DNA of 64,000 nt from Carallia brachiata. Taxonomy: Eukaryota > Streptophyta > Magnoliopsida > Malpighiales > Rhizophoraceae. Positions within the stretch are counted from its first letter, which is position 1; each line of letters starts with the position of its first letter. The DNA is taken from the NCBI GenBank assembly GCA_021464245.1, contig JADCRB010000110.1:1302001-1366000 (forward strand). Reading direction: 5' to 3'. A program made the translations under genes and the position numbers. This document shows, piece after piece, positions 49,828 to 62,339 of the stretch. Under the pieces are notes generated by a model, which made no database searches, was not told where the DNA came from, and saw only the letters and a list, made by a program, of their open reading frames with translations.

Positions 49828-51875
49828 CCTGCAATATAAGCAACCTTTAGCTAGCGTTGCTAACTTGCATATGGGCCACAACGTTTGAACAACAAATGGC
49901 TTCTTCTATCAATATATATATATAATCCTACGAAATATTAAATCCTTGAAACTACCCCCATCTCTTGTCAATTCCTCCCTCTCACTAAATGTTTTCTTGG
50001 GCCAGCTTGATGGATGGGTCCTTGGTTAAAGAACAAAAGATGGCTTAATTAATTATATGATTACAATATGGTTTCCTTTTCTAATTCAAGTAGTGTACGC
50101 AGAATTCGATATATATAATTTTCATTTCATTTGGTTGCAAGTTATTGCACAGATAGCCAGTCTCACGAAGGGTCTCCACTAGTAGTACATATATATAGCA
50201 GACTTCATATGAAATGGGGTGGACTACTATATATGTTTACACTAAACTTCACCAACCATTCATCTGTGACTGACGCAATGCCTGGCACTTTCCCGTGTAC
50301 GCCTCTAAAACTTTTCCAAGGTGAATCCTTCAGCGGGACCATGCAAATTTCTGAAAAAGCGAAACCCACCAATCCACCATAGTTTGGAAGCGAATAATGA
50401 TATTTTTCATTAAAATCCAAAGAGCCGTACAAGAACATGATTGTCATAAGTAACATGCACTTGAATTCTCTCTTTCGAGCCACCGTAGTTTTGCGTCTTC
50501 TTCCTCTTCTTGATCACCATCTTTTGGTCGTCTCTTCGATGGCTTTCCACCTTTCTAATTTGTTTTTAAAAGAAATAAAATTAATTTATAATTTAACATT
50601 ATTCAAATATTATTTTTAATTTTTTTATTGAAATAAACCCAACTGATTATATGGTATAAGATTATGAGTAAATTACACTCACTTAAAAAATATAATTAAA
50701 ATAGAAATCTCCTTAACTAAGGATTATGCCCAAAACTGATGATGAGTGCAAGGGCAAAAGAAACACACGTAAGAAAAATAATAACAATAGGAGTTGCTGT
50801 GTCTAGGACCAAACAGCACCAAGAATATATTTTAAAAAAATAAAAATAAAGGCACAGGTAGGAGAGAGAGAGAGAGAGAGAGAGTAGATATATATACCTA
50901 TCAGTGCTTGAATTAGTGGCATATAAATAACTTTATATCAGCATGCATATGATTGTGTCCTTGAGATTACGACAATAATTGCGTATAGCACGTGTTATGG
51001 AGATTCAGTACACACATACATAGAGTAGAAACAGTCAAAAACAGAAAAATACAGAATTATTAAAACAAAATTAAATTTTGCGATCCACTGATCTGCATAA
51101 TAAAATTTCCTAATTTAATTTTATGTATTTTTTTTATTTATGTGTTTATAAGTGTGTATAATTTCTATGTCTGGAACTTTATCTTATTGTACGTCGGTTA
51201 TGTAGAAATCCTTATTAGATGTGACGCGACACGGCCTCGGCGATTTTTTTTAACTGTATCAGTCCAAAATTTTTTTTGTCTTTGGCTTTTTTTTTGGTTT
51301 CGTTGGAATTGTAGACGATAAAATCAAATCTTAGACTTTTGCATAATGTTCTAAAGGTTGCGATTGGATCGTATCGCCATATCATGGCTTGACATTGATG
51401 AACAAATCGAAACGATATTTCCAATATGATCACAATGTAGATAAAAAAGAATACAAGAAAAAATTAATATATTGACTGTTTTCCATTAATATGTGATGCG
51501 AAAGCAAGTTAATTAAAAGAAAAAACTTGGGAACCACTCAAGATGTAAATTTATTAAAAAAAATTGTAGTTGATGTGTTAAGATGTTTATGTAATTTCAG
51601 TTCTCTGGTTCGTCAAATGTGTGATTTTGGGTGGCATTTTTGACGAAGATGTTAAGTACTTCTTTTTATTTTTAATGATGAAAAAAAAAAAGTTTTGCAC
51701 AATTGAAAAAATTGTGCAGAATACACCATACTAACTTATAAATTAGGTTACAATAGAACTATAATAGTTATAAATGTTCTAAATTTGATTTCAAATTAAT
51801 ATTTTTAAGATATACATTTACATATGTCAAATTAATAATAATTACCTAATATTTGATGCATAATTACCACATTAC
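49828..51875. other. Unit 4 flank right of the Copia element
   Basis: Continues the 3' flank of the short gene, colinear with 30278-32340. Includes a copy of the putative small frame (50437-50619) and an AG run. No other gene seen. Confidence 0.6.
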
Positions 51876-53839
51876 CACATCATCTTTGAGTTCCTCAACT
51901 TTTTAAGTTCATGAAGGAGGAAATGATTATCTATACATAGATTTCAAATGTGAGATATAATAAAAAAAATATATTAAACATCTACTTTCATGAGTAGAGA
52001 ACTGATATTCCGTTCAAATTGAATTTCGCAAAAATAAGGAGTATTGCTCTTAGTGCATCATTCTTCAACGATATTGCTTACTTGAGAATCATCAAAATTG
52101 TTACAAAATTTCATTTGCAATTTAAGAATAAAAGACTTCAAAGCTGAACTATCGGACAAATTAAAAAAATATGTAAAAATTTGTAAAATTGAAAACAAAT
52201 AGCTAAAAAAAGCTAGAGAAATTTCAAGAGATTTTTAATTCAAGGTAACTTGTTCTATTGAACAAAGCATATTATAAACTACTAAGTATTCATACCGTCA
52301 ACAGCAAATTACGAAGATAGAGAAGCGAGGAACGCTAGCTAGTTGTTTCCGCCCTTGGTAACTGTAGCAAAACCCCATTGTCAAATCCCTTTGTTAGCGA
52401 GCGAGGGAGAGAGAGAGAGAGAGAGAAGCTAAGAATTTTGTCTGTGTATTCAAATCTTTGCTTTCTAGGAATCAAGGAATTTTATAGGGTTGTTTCTAAC
52501 TGTTCGGAATTTACGTTTTTTCATCAATTATTTCTTTAATATGTAATTATTTCTTTCTATAATTATTATGTTATTGTGTAATTATTTCTTTCATTTAATT
52601 TATTCAATTAGGAAGCGTTCCTTATAATCAAACTTATTTAGGTAAAAACATCAAAGAAAAATGGGAGATTATTAGATGTAAATATTTTTGTTAAGTAGTA
52701 ATTATTGATACCATAATGGTATAGCATTTTGTCTACAAAACGTAATTTGTACTGGGAGTATAAGTAACCAAATTAAGTCAATAATGATACGAAGATTTTA
52801 GACTGGATCATTTTTTTTATTCATTTGACTGGTTGTATATGGCAAAAACGATTCATTGTCTTTCAAGATTATCATTATTGAGGATGAAGAAATGAAATTT
52901 GTCATTATTGTCTTTCAAAAAATTTACGATAATTTTTGCATGAACATTTATAGTATCTATATGGCAATTTTTTCATGAATTAAGGGAAAATAACAAAAAT
53001 ATTTCAATTTAATAGTTTTAACTTGTTCACTTTTTTTATTAGCATCTAGAATTCAATTCGTGTGTTTTGCGGATTTAATATTTGTTATATAATTTTAATT
53101 GATATTTTTTGTCTTAATTAATGTCATTTTCATTTTTAAAAATGACAAATTATCCAACTATTTTCACTTTTTTTTTTATCAAGCCTCTTTCGCTTTGAGA
53201 AATTAACAATTTTATTTGTTATGTCCATTATTACTATACAATTTGGCCATTAGTATAGATCTTAATTCTGTAACTTTCTTTCTCTTTTTGGCAAAGGGTA
53301 CTTATTGAGAACATTTAAAATTATTTGTAAATAATAATTGTGTAAAAAAAAAAAAGAAATAGTAAAAAAGTAAAACAAAAAAATTTGAATTATTTGCCAT
53401 ATGACAGCATGAATTAAGAGGAAGTTTTCTCTAAACTTCCCCTTTATACTAATTAAATAGATTATTAAAAGATTAGAATTTTTGAGGAAGATTATATCAT
53501 TGTTTTAAAAAAATTTTAACAATGCCACTTGGAGCTACAAATATAAAGAAGTTTTCTCTAAATTACTCATTTATAATATTGTTGTAAATGATAATTGTGT
53601 AAAAAAAAAGAAATAATAAAAAATAAAATAAAAAATTTGAATTATTTGCCACATAACAGCATGAATTAAGGAAATTTTTTTTCTAAAGTTCTCCTTTATA
53701 CTAATTAAATATATTATTAGAAGATTAGAATTTTTTAGGAAGATTATATCATTATTTTTAAAAAATTTTAACAATATCACTTAGAACTACAAATATGAAA
53801 ATTTTTTCTCTAAATTACTCATTTATAATATTATTATTA
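51876..53839. other. Unrelated AT-rich sequence between direct and inverted blocks
   Basis: No similarity to the duplicated units and no supportable gene. Contains an AG run (near 52410) and, at its right end, the tandem duplication listed separately. Confidence 0.55.
53320..53830. repeat. Tandem duplication of about 255 bp
   Basis: The sequence starting ATAATTGTGTAAAAAA near 53333 recurs near 53590. Shared motifs include AGAATTTTTGAGGAAGATTATATCATT and ACAAATATAAAGAAGTTTTCTC-like stretches at matching offsets. A partial third start lies before 53830. AT-rich, no coding content. Confidence 0.65.
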
Positions 53840-54327
53840 GATATATATATATATACACTACTAGTGGAGATGCTTCGAGTGACTGGCTATCTGTGCAATA
53901 ACTTGTTAGTTTGTACGTTTTCAATGAGAATTATATATAATATATCGAATTCTGTGCACACTACTTGAATTGGAAAAAAAAGGAAACGTTATTATTATCA
54001 TATAATTAATTGAGCCATTTTTGTTCTTTAACCAATGGCCCAAAAATAAATCTAGTATGAGGGAGGAATGGACAAGAGATGGGGAGTTGCAAGGATTTAA
54101 TATTTCATAAGATTATTTATAGATAGAAGAAGCCATTTATTATTCAAACATTGTGGCTCCTATGCAAAATTAGCAACGCTAGCTAGAGGTTGCTCATATT
54201 GCAGGCCTTATTTTACACCAGAACTGTAGTACACATCCAGAACATGATATATATAGTAAAAGTGATGTAGTACTCCAACTCACAAAACAAAGCTTCAAAT
54301 TTTCCAGCAGAAAATTTATACATAAAC

Positions 54328-54887
54328 TTAGTTACGGGTGTCATCAGCGAATTCGGCATCGGGTTTCTCACTTGCATTGGCGCAGCATCTGTCGCAGCCT
54401 CTTTCATAACGGTAGCCACGGCAGCAGCCATGTGGGCACCTACCTCCGTACCCTCCGCGACCACCTCCTGGGTATCTACCATATCCAGGGCCTCCATACT
54501 GATCTACCTCTGCATTTTTGCCGTTTTCTTCTGAAACCAATACAGAGCATAATTAAGTCACCATTATCTTTTTCCATTCTCTTAAAATAAATTAAGAAAA
54601 TCTTAAAAGGGTTAAATTGGTTTTATTTTTTAGCTTTGGGCTATATATTTTTTTTTTATTAAAGTTAAATTGTGAGTAATACGAGAGCTTGGCAATATAT
54701 GATCATTTGTAATGACAATAATCTTGATTATATGGAAGCCACTGATTAGCTTGAAGTGTAAGAAAATACTGAAGAAATAGAGACGGACTGATATACCATG
54801 CGAAGTGGAAACCTCAGCAGCTGATACCAAGAGAACAAGGGCAAGCAGAGCACAAAAAAGAAGTAAGAAGGACTTGGAAGAAGCCAT
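54328..54887 (-). CDS. Family A secreted glycine-rich protein, inverted copy 6
   Basis: Exons 54797-54887 and 54328-54530 on the minus strand, 97 residues. Signal peptide as in the other copies with Phe8 to Leu. Mature part: EVSTSH, EENGKNAEVDQYGGPG, a short Gly tract (GRYPGGGRGGYGG), then CPHGCCRGYRYERGCDRCC. The Cys motif is C-x3-CC-x8-C-x2-CC, two residues longer than the other long copies; tail EFADDTRN. The start is the ATG in the conserved GCTAGCAAATTGATGGCTTC context. It is the most diverged family A member but intact, with canonical splice sites. Confidence 0.82.
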
Positions 54888-54972
54888 CAATTTGCTAGCT
54901 CACTTTGGTCACTAGAAGATGCTTGTTCTGTAGAGCTTTCAAGTGTTTGGAAAAGGCAATGCACTTCTGCAC

Positions 54973-54980
54973 TCTTTATA
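54973..54980 (-). promoter_or_regulatory. TATA box of family A copy 6
   Basis: TATAAAGA on the minus strand, 86 bases upstream of the ATG at 54887; aligned with TATAAATA of the direct long copies. Confidence 0.55.
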
Positions 54981-55880
54981 GGAAAATAATACATTGATAC
55001 AAAAATTTGATACAAGATAATGGATATTATTATTTGATTTTAACTTTAACTATTTTTTAAATAATATAATTAATAATTTAAATTTAAATAATAAATTTAT
55101 GTTATTATTTTATGTCAAATTTTATATCAGTTAGATAGCAATAAAAGTATAGAGAGACAAGACATATTGATGAAATAATTAATATCCTATCTAAACTATT
55201 AAAATGCGACTACCCCCATTCTGTATGAAATATGACGGTCAAGATATAGTACTCGAGCTTTTATTTTTCTTCATCTATTTTTTGAGAATTTACAACACAT
55301 AATCTATTTCATTAATTTTTTTAAAAAAATTTCAAAAGGATCCAACTTAAATTTTATTTTAATTTTTATTTAAATTAATTTAACTCATCATATTTTAAAT
55401 GAGTTAAATTAAAAAATTCTTTATTATAATTTTAAATTCAGAGGATAAGTTTGAATATTAGGCACGGAATGGGCGTAGCAAGCAGCTAGGACATAGATAT
55501 GCATATTTAATTAGTTATGTACATGCACCGGCGGATCCAAAGCCCAAGGATTAATAAGGGAGCCACAAAAAAGTTTCTCATTTTAGGGAAATATATTATT
55601 TTATTTCAATAATATTTGATTGGATTCTACTACATAGATTAAAAAAGAAAAAGTGTCATATTGTGTTCATATTAATATAATTAGTATATTTTATATAATT
55701 ATAATAATAAAATATAAATTTAAAAGATAATTATATTTTTTATTATATATTTTATTATTATTATTATATAACGTCAGCGATGACGCTTGCTCTCCCTCTA
55801 TAGGTCTCTCTCTCTCATGCTCGTGTCGGTTGCTTCGTTATGTGGGATGGCACATGCGCTTTGTTGTGTTTTAATAGTGA

Positions 55881-56181
55881 GTATCCATAGTGTATTTGAT
55901 TTGAAAAAATCTGATAGAGAAAAAAAAAAATAATTAAAATATATTAATATAATATTATTTTTTATAATTTTTTTTGTAATTTTTTAATTAATTTAAATAA
56001 TTAATTTTTATTTTTTCTCATAAATTATTATTTATTTTTTCTTATCATTTTTATTTTCGTAACTTTTTTCTCAATTCTAATAATTTTTAAATATTTTCGA
56101 CTTAAGGTGTGAGATTCTTTGAGAGGTTTCCGTATGAATGTATATAAAACCGCGCAACCAGAAAAACACTTATCTCTATAA
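55881..56181. other. AT-rich spacer
   Basis: No gene seen. No counterpart in the duplicated units. Confidence 0.5.
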
Positions 56182-56191
56182 GTGAGTAATT
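56182..56191. repeat. Left target-site duplication of Mutator-like MITE
   Basis: GTGAGTAATT, repeated exactly at 56693-56702. Confidence 0.9.
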
Positions 56192-56692
56192 GGGATAAAT
56201 ATTTTTAAAGTCCTAAACCTTTAGATTTTTTTTACATTTGAGTTCTAAACCTTTTTAACATTTCATTTGAGTCCTAAATCTTTTAATTTTTTACTATATC
56301 AGTCCTTTAAATTACGAAAAGTAGTCAATTTATTAATAAGTGAGTTTAATTTAATAAAAATCATTTAAAAAAGCTTAAATACATGAGTTAAATATTTTTT
56401 TCATCAACAAAATATGCATATTAAATATTTTTTTAATCAACAAATATACGAATTAAATAGGCAACATGTATATTTTTTTATAAAAAAGACATTCAATTCA
56501 TATATTTAATCTTTTTTAAATAATTTTTTGTAAAGTTAAAATTATTTTTTAATAGATTGATCACTTTTGTTAGACAGAGGGACTAATTTGGTAGAAAATC
56601 AAAAAGTTTAGGACTCAAATGAAATGTCAAAAAGGTTTAGAACTCAAACGTAAAAAAACCTAAAGGTTTAGGACTAAAAAAATCCTTATCCC
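56192..56692. mobile_element. Mutator-like MITE with long inverted repeats, 501 bp
   Basis: Starts GGGATAA and ends TTATCCC. About 110 bases at each end are near-perfect inverted repeats, with motifs such as AGTCCTAAACCTTTAG and CATTTCATTTGAGTCCTAAA on the left and their complements on the right. The 10-bp exact target duplication and long terminal repeats fit a Mutator-type non-autonomous element. No coding frame. The single-stranded form would fold into a long hairpin. Confidence 0.9.
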
Positions 56693-56702
56693 GTGAGTAA
56701 TT
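56693..56702. repeat. Right target-site duplication of Mutator-like MITE
   Basis: GTGAGTAATT, exact match to 56182-56191. Confidence 0.9.
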
Positions 56703-57220
56703 ACCCACTTTAGCCACCATTTAAGAATAAGACAAAATAAATAAACAAATAAATTTGAGCCGCAATTTTCTTTTTTTGGATTGGGTGTGACTGAACTTGA
56801 ACTGAAGACATTCTTCTCAAATTATGTCGAAAATTTGAATAGACTCTATTAAATAAACATACTTAAAAAGTATCTAAATTGTGATTAAATATTATAATAA
56901 GTGTATTTTATATAATTATAATAAAATAATATAAGTTTAAAAAAATAATGATATATTTTATTTTATTTTTTATTATTTTGATTGCAAAAAAAATCACTTG
57001 ACACTGTTTGAATATCTTTTAAGTTTTACCATAAATACTTTATATTTTCACAATTTGGATTATAAAAAAGTTGAACTGCTGGCTCTTTGCCTTGCGGCAA
57101 AATATTCTTGATTTCTAAAGATCTGTACTGGGCTTCTTTGAAATCAGTTTATCATTGTAGGGGAGTCGCAAACATTGGGAAAGGACTCGTTTTGTTTGGA
57201 GCATAAAAAGGACCCGCTCC

Positions 57221-57268
<48 letters not shown>

Positions 57269-57504
57269 ACAGTGAGGAATTGACTTCAACCCTCTGAATG
57301 GCGAAACTAGCAGCTTCAAACCCGTGCAGGGACGCTCGGGCCAACCTCTTTTTTTATTTTAATAATTTATTATTGGTTTGGCTTTGGGAGCGAAACTCTT
57401 TCTTTTTAAAACCAATCTTCTAAGTATAGCATATATAATATTTTGTTACATTACTTTTAATATGAGCCGCACTACACGGTAGGTTGAAAAAAAAAAAAAA
57501 TACC
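56703..57504. other. Spacer with CT microsatellite
   Basis: No supportable gene. A CT run at 57224-57265 is followed by an ATG at 57298 opening only about 41 codons; CT runs are common in plant 5' leaders but nothing else supports a gene here. Confidence 0.5.
57224..57265. repeat. (TC)n microsatellite
   Basis: About 20 perfect TC repeats. Confidence 0.95.
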
Positions 57505-58856
57505 ACAAGACTTTAAATAAGTAATAATAAATAATAATAAATATTATTAAATAATATTTATTAATTTATTAATTTTTTATTTTTTTTATAAATTTAATTA
57601 TCTAATAATTTTTTTAAATAACATTATCAAAATTATTACTGCAAATATTCTACTCCTACCTGCCAGCCTAACACCATCTTGGATGCACCAATTTTCAACT
57701 AAGCAGAGGGCAAATATTTAAGTTGAACCACTGGTCCCAATACAATGGAAAAATATTTCTTAGCTTTTAAGACTTTCTGATGAGCTTTGTAGAATCAATG
57801 GGCCTTTCTCCCCGTGTTGTCCACAGTTACATGGTAGAGTTACGTAAGTCTAAAATTCAAATCTGAATTCTTACGGGAAAAAAAATTAGAAAATTGGAAT
57901 CAGGAAACGTTTTTTTTTTTTTTTTGTAAACAGTTTGGAATTTGACTTCACGCTTCAAAAGGACAAAACAATACCAGCCTCCATAATAAATGTGCAACCA
58001 TAACAATTACAATGAAAGAAAAATAGGGTGACGGGTGGGAGGGAAGATAAGGGCGAGAGTCCCGCGTTTTTTTTTGTCATAATAAAAATAATAATTGCAA
58101 ATTTTTTTTTGACTGAACAATAATTGCAAATAAGTCAATATGTGTAGGAGGAATTATAAAATGTGTAACTCAATGCAAGGTTTTCTTTTGTTTTTTTATT
58201 CCGTTTTTTGGACTTAAGTTAAAGGGTTCATCGGATTAAATTGTGATTGTTAGCGAAATTCGGTCTTTTTCCGCAAGATCTTGTTGATGTTCTAACTTCC
58301 GAGCATGCATCAGTCACAGATGAATGGTTGGTGAAGTTTGGTGTAAATATATATAATAGTCCACCCCATTTCATATGAAGTATATATATATATATATATA
58401 TATATACTAGTGGAGACACTTCGAGAGATTGGCTATCTGTGCAATAACTTGCAACCAAATGAAGCACTGTACATTTTCAATGAAAATTATATATAATGGA
58501 ATTCTGCTTGAATTAGAAAAGGAAACCATGTTATAATCATATAATTAATTAAGCCATCTTTTGTTCTTTAACCAAGGACCCATCCATCAAGCTGGCCCAA
58601 GAAAACATTTAGTCAGAGGGAGGAATTGACAAGAGATGGGGGGTAGTTTCAAGGATTTAATATTTCATAGGATTATATAATATTGATAGAAGAAGCCATT
58701 TATTATTCAAACGTTGTGGCCCATATGCAAATTAGCAACGCTAGCTAAACGTTGCTCAGATTGCAGGCCTTTTTAACACCGGAACTATCGTACATGTCCA
58801 GAACATGATATATATAGTTACACACAAAACAAAGCTTCAAATTTTCCAGCAGAAAA
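57505..58856. other. Inverted 3' flank of family A copy 7
   Basis: Reverse complement of the 44737-46100 linker; no gene of its own. Confidence 0.6.
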
Positions 58857-59500
58857 TTAATACATATATTTAGTTACGAGTGTTATCTGCGAATTCGGCA
58901 TCAGGTTTCTCATTAGCATTGGCGCAGCATCTGCAGCCTCCATAACGGTAGCCACAGCAGCCATATGGGCACCTACCTCCGTGCCCCCCCCTCCGTATCC
59001 ACCACGGCCCCCTCCGTATCCACCCCCTCCGTATCCACCACGGCCCCCTCCGTATCCACCCCCTCCGTATCCACCACGGCCCCCTCCGTATCCACCACGG
59101 CCTCCACCATATCCGGGGCCTCCGTACTGATCTACCTCAGCATTTTTGCCGCTTTCTTCTGAAACCAATACAAAGCATGATTAAGTCACCATTTTCTTTT
59201 TCCATTTTCTAAAACAAATTAAGAAAAGCTTAAAAAGGTTAAATTGGTTTTATTTTTTAGCTTTGGGCTATATTAAAGTTAAATTGTGAGTAATACGAGA
59301 GCTTGGCAATATATGATCATTTGTAATAACAATAATCTTGATTATATGGGAGCTAATGATTAGCCTGAAGAGCAAGAAATACTGAAGAAATAGAGACGGA
59401 CTGATATACCATGCGAAGTGGAAACTTCAGCAGCTGATACCAAGAGAACAAGGGCAAGCAGAGCACAAAAAAGAAGAAAGAAGGACTTGGAAAAAGCCAT
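58857..59500 (-). pseudogene. Family A glycine-rich gene, inverted copy 7, frameshifted before the Cys domain
   Basis: Exons 59410-59500 and 58857-59158 on the minus strand. The signal peptide is that of the copy at 44140 (including Phe3). The Gly tract of GGGRGGYGGG units is about 13 residues longer than there. At a run of eight C on the + strand (58984-58991) one base is missing relative to the copy at 44140. The frame therefore leaves GGGG into TEVGAHMAAVATV and ends at 58857 after an unrelated Met/Ala-rich tail (130 residues in all). The lost frame still contains the Cys motif and an intact ancestral stop at 58870-58872. Either a real null allele or an error in a homopolymer. Confidence 0.75.
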
Positions 59501-59585
59501 TAATTTGCTAGCTGTCTTAGGTCACTAGAAGATGCTTGTGCTGTAGAGCTTTCAAGTGTTTGGAAAAGGCAATGTAGTTCTGCAC

Positions 59586-59593
59586 TATTTATA
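59586..59593 (-). promoter_or_regulatory. TATA box of family A copy 7
   Basis: TATAAATA on the minus strand, 86 bases upstream of the ATG at 59500, identical to the promoter of the copy at 44140. Confidence 0.6.
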
Positions 59594-59599
59594 GGAAAA

Positions 59600-61653
59600 A
59601 AATTACATTGATACGAAAATTTGATACACAATAACGTGGACCACTATTTGATTTCAATTATTCATTAAATAACGTAATTAACGGTTCAGATTCAAATAGT
59701 AGACCTACGTCATTATTTTAAGTGAAATTTGTATATCTACATAATAGGACTAAAAAATGGTGCCGACAAGTTAGATAGCAATAAGGACATAGAGAGACAA
59801 ATGATATATTGATGAAATAATTAATACCCTATCTAAATTATTAAAATACGACCATCCCCATTCTATATGAAATATGACGGTCAAGATATCATACTCAAGC
59901 TTTTATTTTTATTCATTTATTTTGTGAGAACGTACAACACACAATCTATTTCATTATTTTTTTAACAAGATTTCAAATGGATCCAACTTAAATTTTGTTT
60001 TAATTCACATTTAAATTTATTTAACTCATCATATTTTAAATGAATCAAATTAAAAAATTTTTATCTTAATTTTAAACTTGAGGAATAAATTTGAATAGTC
60101 AGCACGGAATGGGCGTAGCAAGTGGCTAGGAAATAGATATGCATATTTAGTTATGTACATGCAGTGTCGGATCTAAAGCCTAAGGATTAATAAGGGAGCT
60201 ACAGCAAAGTTTCCCATGTCGGACTATTCCAATAATCCATCATATAAAATCTCAATGGTAGTGGTCGTGCATCGTTGTATCTGATTTTTGGATGCAAAAC
60301 TGGGAACGTAAATGCATAAGGCCCTACATCTCTTGAATGAATTTGGATTGGCATCGAAATCTACGTCAGTGATGACGCTTGCTCTCCCTTTGTAGGGCTC
60401 TCTCTGATGTTCGTGTCACTTGCTTAGTTATATGGAATGGTACATCCGTTTGTTGTGTTTGTTGTATTTTAGTAGTAAGTGTTGTGCAAGATTCCTTGAG
60501 AGGTTCCCACCCTTCTTTCACGTGAAATAAGTATCACAGAGTTTCTTTTGTTATTAGGTCATCTAAGTAATAAAGTTAAAAATAAACTGCCATCCAACTT
60601 TGTGGTCTGTCAGTAAATGAGTTTATTCATCGTCATGTTAAAAGTGAGGGATTTAAGTGTCGGTGAGTCCTCAAACCAAACTTACGGTATAAGTGTCATG
60701 AGAACTCAATGTATTCAGTCAACGAAGATCTATCTTATCCAGACCATTTTTGCTCATTGATGGTGTTTTAATATCCCAACAACACTCCTGTCTCGATTCG
60801 TTGTCTGAATTAAATGACCTCAACGTCAAAGGATAACCATCCAACGCTCATAAGTAATATATGATCCGCGAACACACACGAATACGAGATACAAATATTA
60901 TATGATATAAATATAAAAATATAGAAGTTCTAAGAAAATTAAGATATAAACACGACGTTGATACGGATATAAAATATATTAAATATTATATATACATATA
61001 TATAATTTAAATATTTTTTAATAAATTTAATTTTTTTATATATAATTTATAATAATAATATTATGGTATTTTATAATGTAATTTTTATTTTCTTCATAAT
61101 TTTTTTAAAAAATTATATATGTGCGTGTATATATGTGTGTATGTAACAAAATATTTAAGTAAATAATATATATGTGTGTGTATAACATATTAACATATTA
61201 ATTAAAATATCAAATATATATAAAAGTATCTAACATATTTATTAGATGTATTTGACACGTGAATTAGAAGTGTCCAATCCACAAGTTCGAATTTTTTTTA
61301 TTTTTATTTTTTTTGTTAGTTACGTTTTAGAGTGCCCAACATGTGTTCAAAGAATATTAAGCGAGTGTCGTATATAATACGTGTGTCCAACATAGACACT
61401 GATCATTTTAAAAATATTTATACATCCTAATGAGTAATTGATGAGTACACAAAATCATCATACGACTTACTTTTAACTTGAAAAAAAGGCTTTTATTTAT
61501 TTATTTTTTTTTTTTGCGCAAAGATTGAGTATGGGGAAGGGCTGAAAATATATACCCAATAGGGAAGATAATATTGCATTCCTCGCACCATTCACATTTA
61601 GGGATCTTTTCACTGTAATTATGTTGAGCTAAAACTTAGGAAACTTTTGCAAA
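59600..61653. other. Inverted upstream region of family A copy 7
   Basis: Reverse complement of 41990-44040. No gene; contains the AT-rich insertion at 60859-61430. Confidence 0.6.
60859..61430. mobile_element. AT-rich insertion upstream of long GRP gene (inverted copy)
   Basis: Inverted counterpart of 42209-42787, bounded by ATAAGTAAT (60850-60858) and ATGAGTAAT (61431-61439). Class uncertain. Confidence 0.6.
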
Positions 61654-61658
61654 ATAAG
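61654..61658. repeat. Predicted target-site duplication of Gypsy-like element
   Basis: ATAAG directly left of the LTR. In unit 3 the uninterrupted sequence (minus strand near 41970) reads AAAATAAGGCTTATGACG. ATAAG should therefore reappear, followed by GCTTATGACG, beyond the right edge of the window. Confidence 0.55.
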
Positions 61659-62318
61659 TGTAACGGGTAAATTTCGAGTTTATAACAATTAAACTTAAAA
61701 ATACAAAAATAAATTACAAATAAAAATTTAAAAATAAAAGAAAATTTACGTGTGGTCGATCTCCGTAGATCCTCTGATTAGTGTTCCTTTGTGACTTTGT
61801 CAAGGGCTGCACGAGCTTGATCTTGACAGCAGTAAATTCCACAGCCTTTTCTTGAACTGGGTAGATTGAAACTGGATCTGAGGTAGACGTCTGGGCTACG
61901 TTTAAAAACCGCAGAGATTTGATTTGAGCCGATCTGACTTGATTTCACCGAGGGTCGAAGGGACTTATTCTCGAATTTGTTGCCTGAATTTTGCTGAGGG
62001 CCGTATGAGACTTAATCTCAGCCGGATTTGTAGTAATTTGATATTTTTAGATCTATATTCTCATAAATTCAGATCTAGAGCGATCCGAGAATATAAACTT
62101 AAAAATAATTTTAGAAATGGAAACAGCAAATTTTTTGGGGTTTATCCCTGAAATATCTCTCAAAAAGGAGTTAAGAGAGTATACTGCAGAGTAAAAACAC
62201 GTAGAAAAAAGAGAAATTTTCTTGAGAGATTTTCAAAAATTTTCTTTTTCTCTCAAATTCTCTGGATTTTTCTGTTTATAAATTTGCTGAATATGTTTTG
62301 AACTGAGGGATAAGGGCC

Positions 62319-62326
62319 TATTTATA
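62319..62326 (-). promoter_or_regulatory. TATA box in LTR
   Basis: TATAAATA on the minus strand (in CCCTATAAATAGGCCC), just downstream of the 41-bp repeats, as expected for the U3 promoter of an LTR. Confidence 0.65.
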
Positions 62327-62339
62327 GGGTTTCCCCTCT

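Larger units (their letters stand above)
46460..51875. repeat. Segmental duplication unit 4 (truncated right)
   Basis: Starts with the short gene at 46460 and follows units 2 and 3 until about 51875. There the shared ATTACCACATTACC ends and unrelated sequence begins. Interrupted by the Copia element (47089-49822). No family B gene or long gene is present. Confidence 0.8.
53840..55880. repeat. Inverted partial GRP block 1
   Basis: Reverse complement of roughly 26340-28400: downstream flank, the family A gene starting at 54887 and its upstream region as far as the GCAAGCGTCAT motif. More diverged from the direct units than the second inverted block, so it is probably older. Confidence 0.75.
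57505..61653. repeat. Inverted GRP block 2
   Basis: Reverse complement of about 41990-46100 in unit 3. It includes the linker downstream of the long gene, the gene itself, its promoter and the upstream AT-rich insertion. It stops on the left exactly where the linker-to-short-promoter junction lies in unit 3. On the right it is interrupted by the LTR that starts at 61659. Very similar to unit 3, so recently copied. Confidence 0.85.

Noticed and set aside
57298..57423. ATG after a CT-rich leader-like run
   Set aside because: Opens only about 41 codons with no domain and no splice model; the CT run alone is not evidence of a gene.
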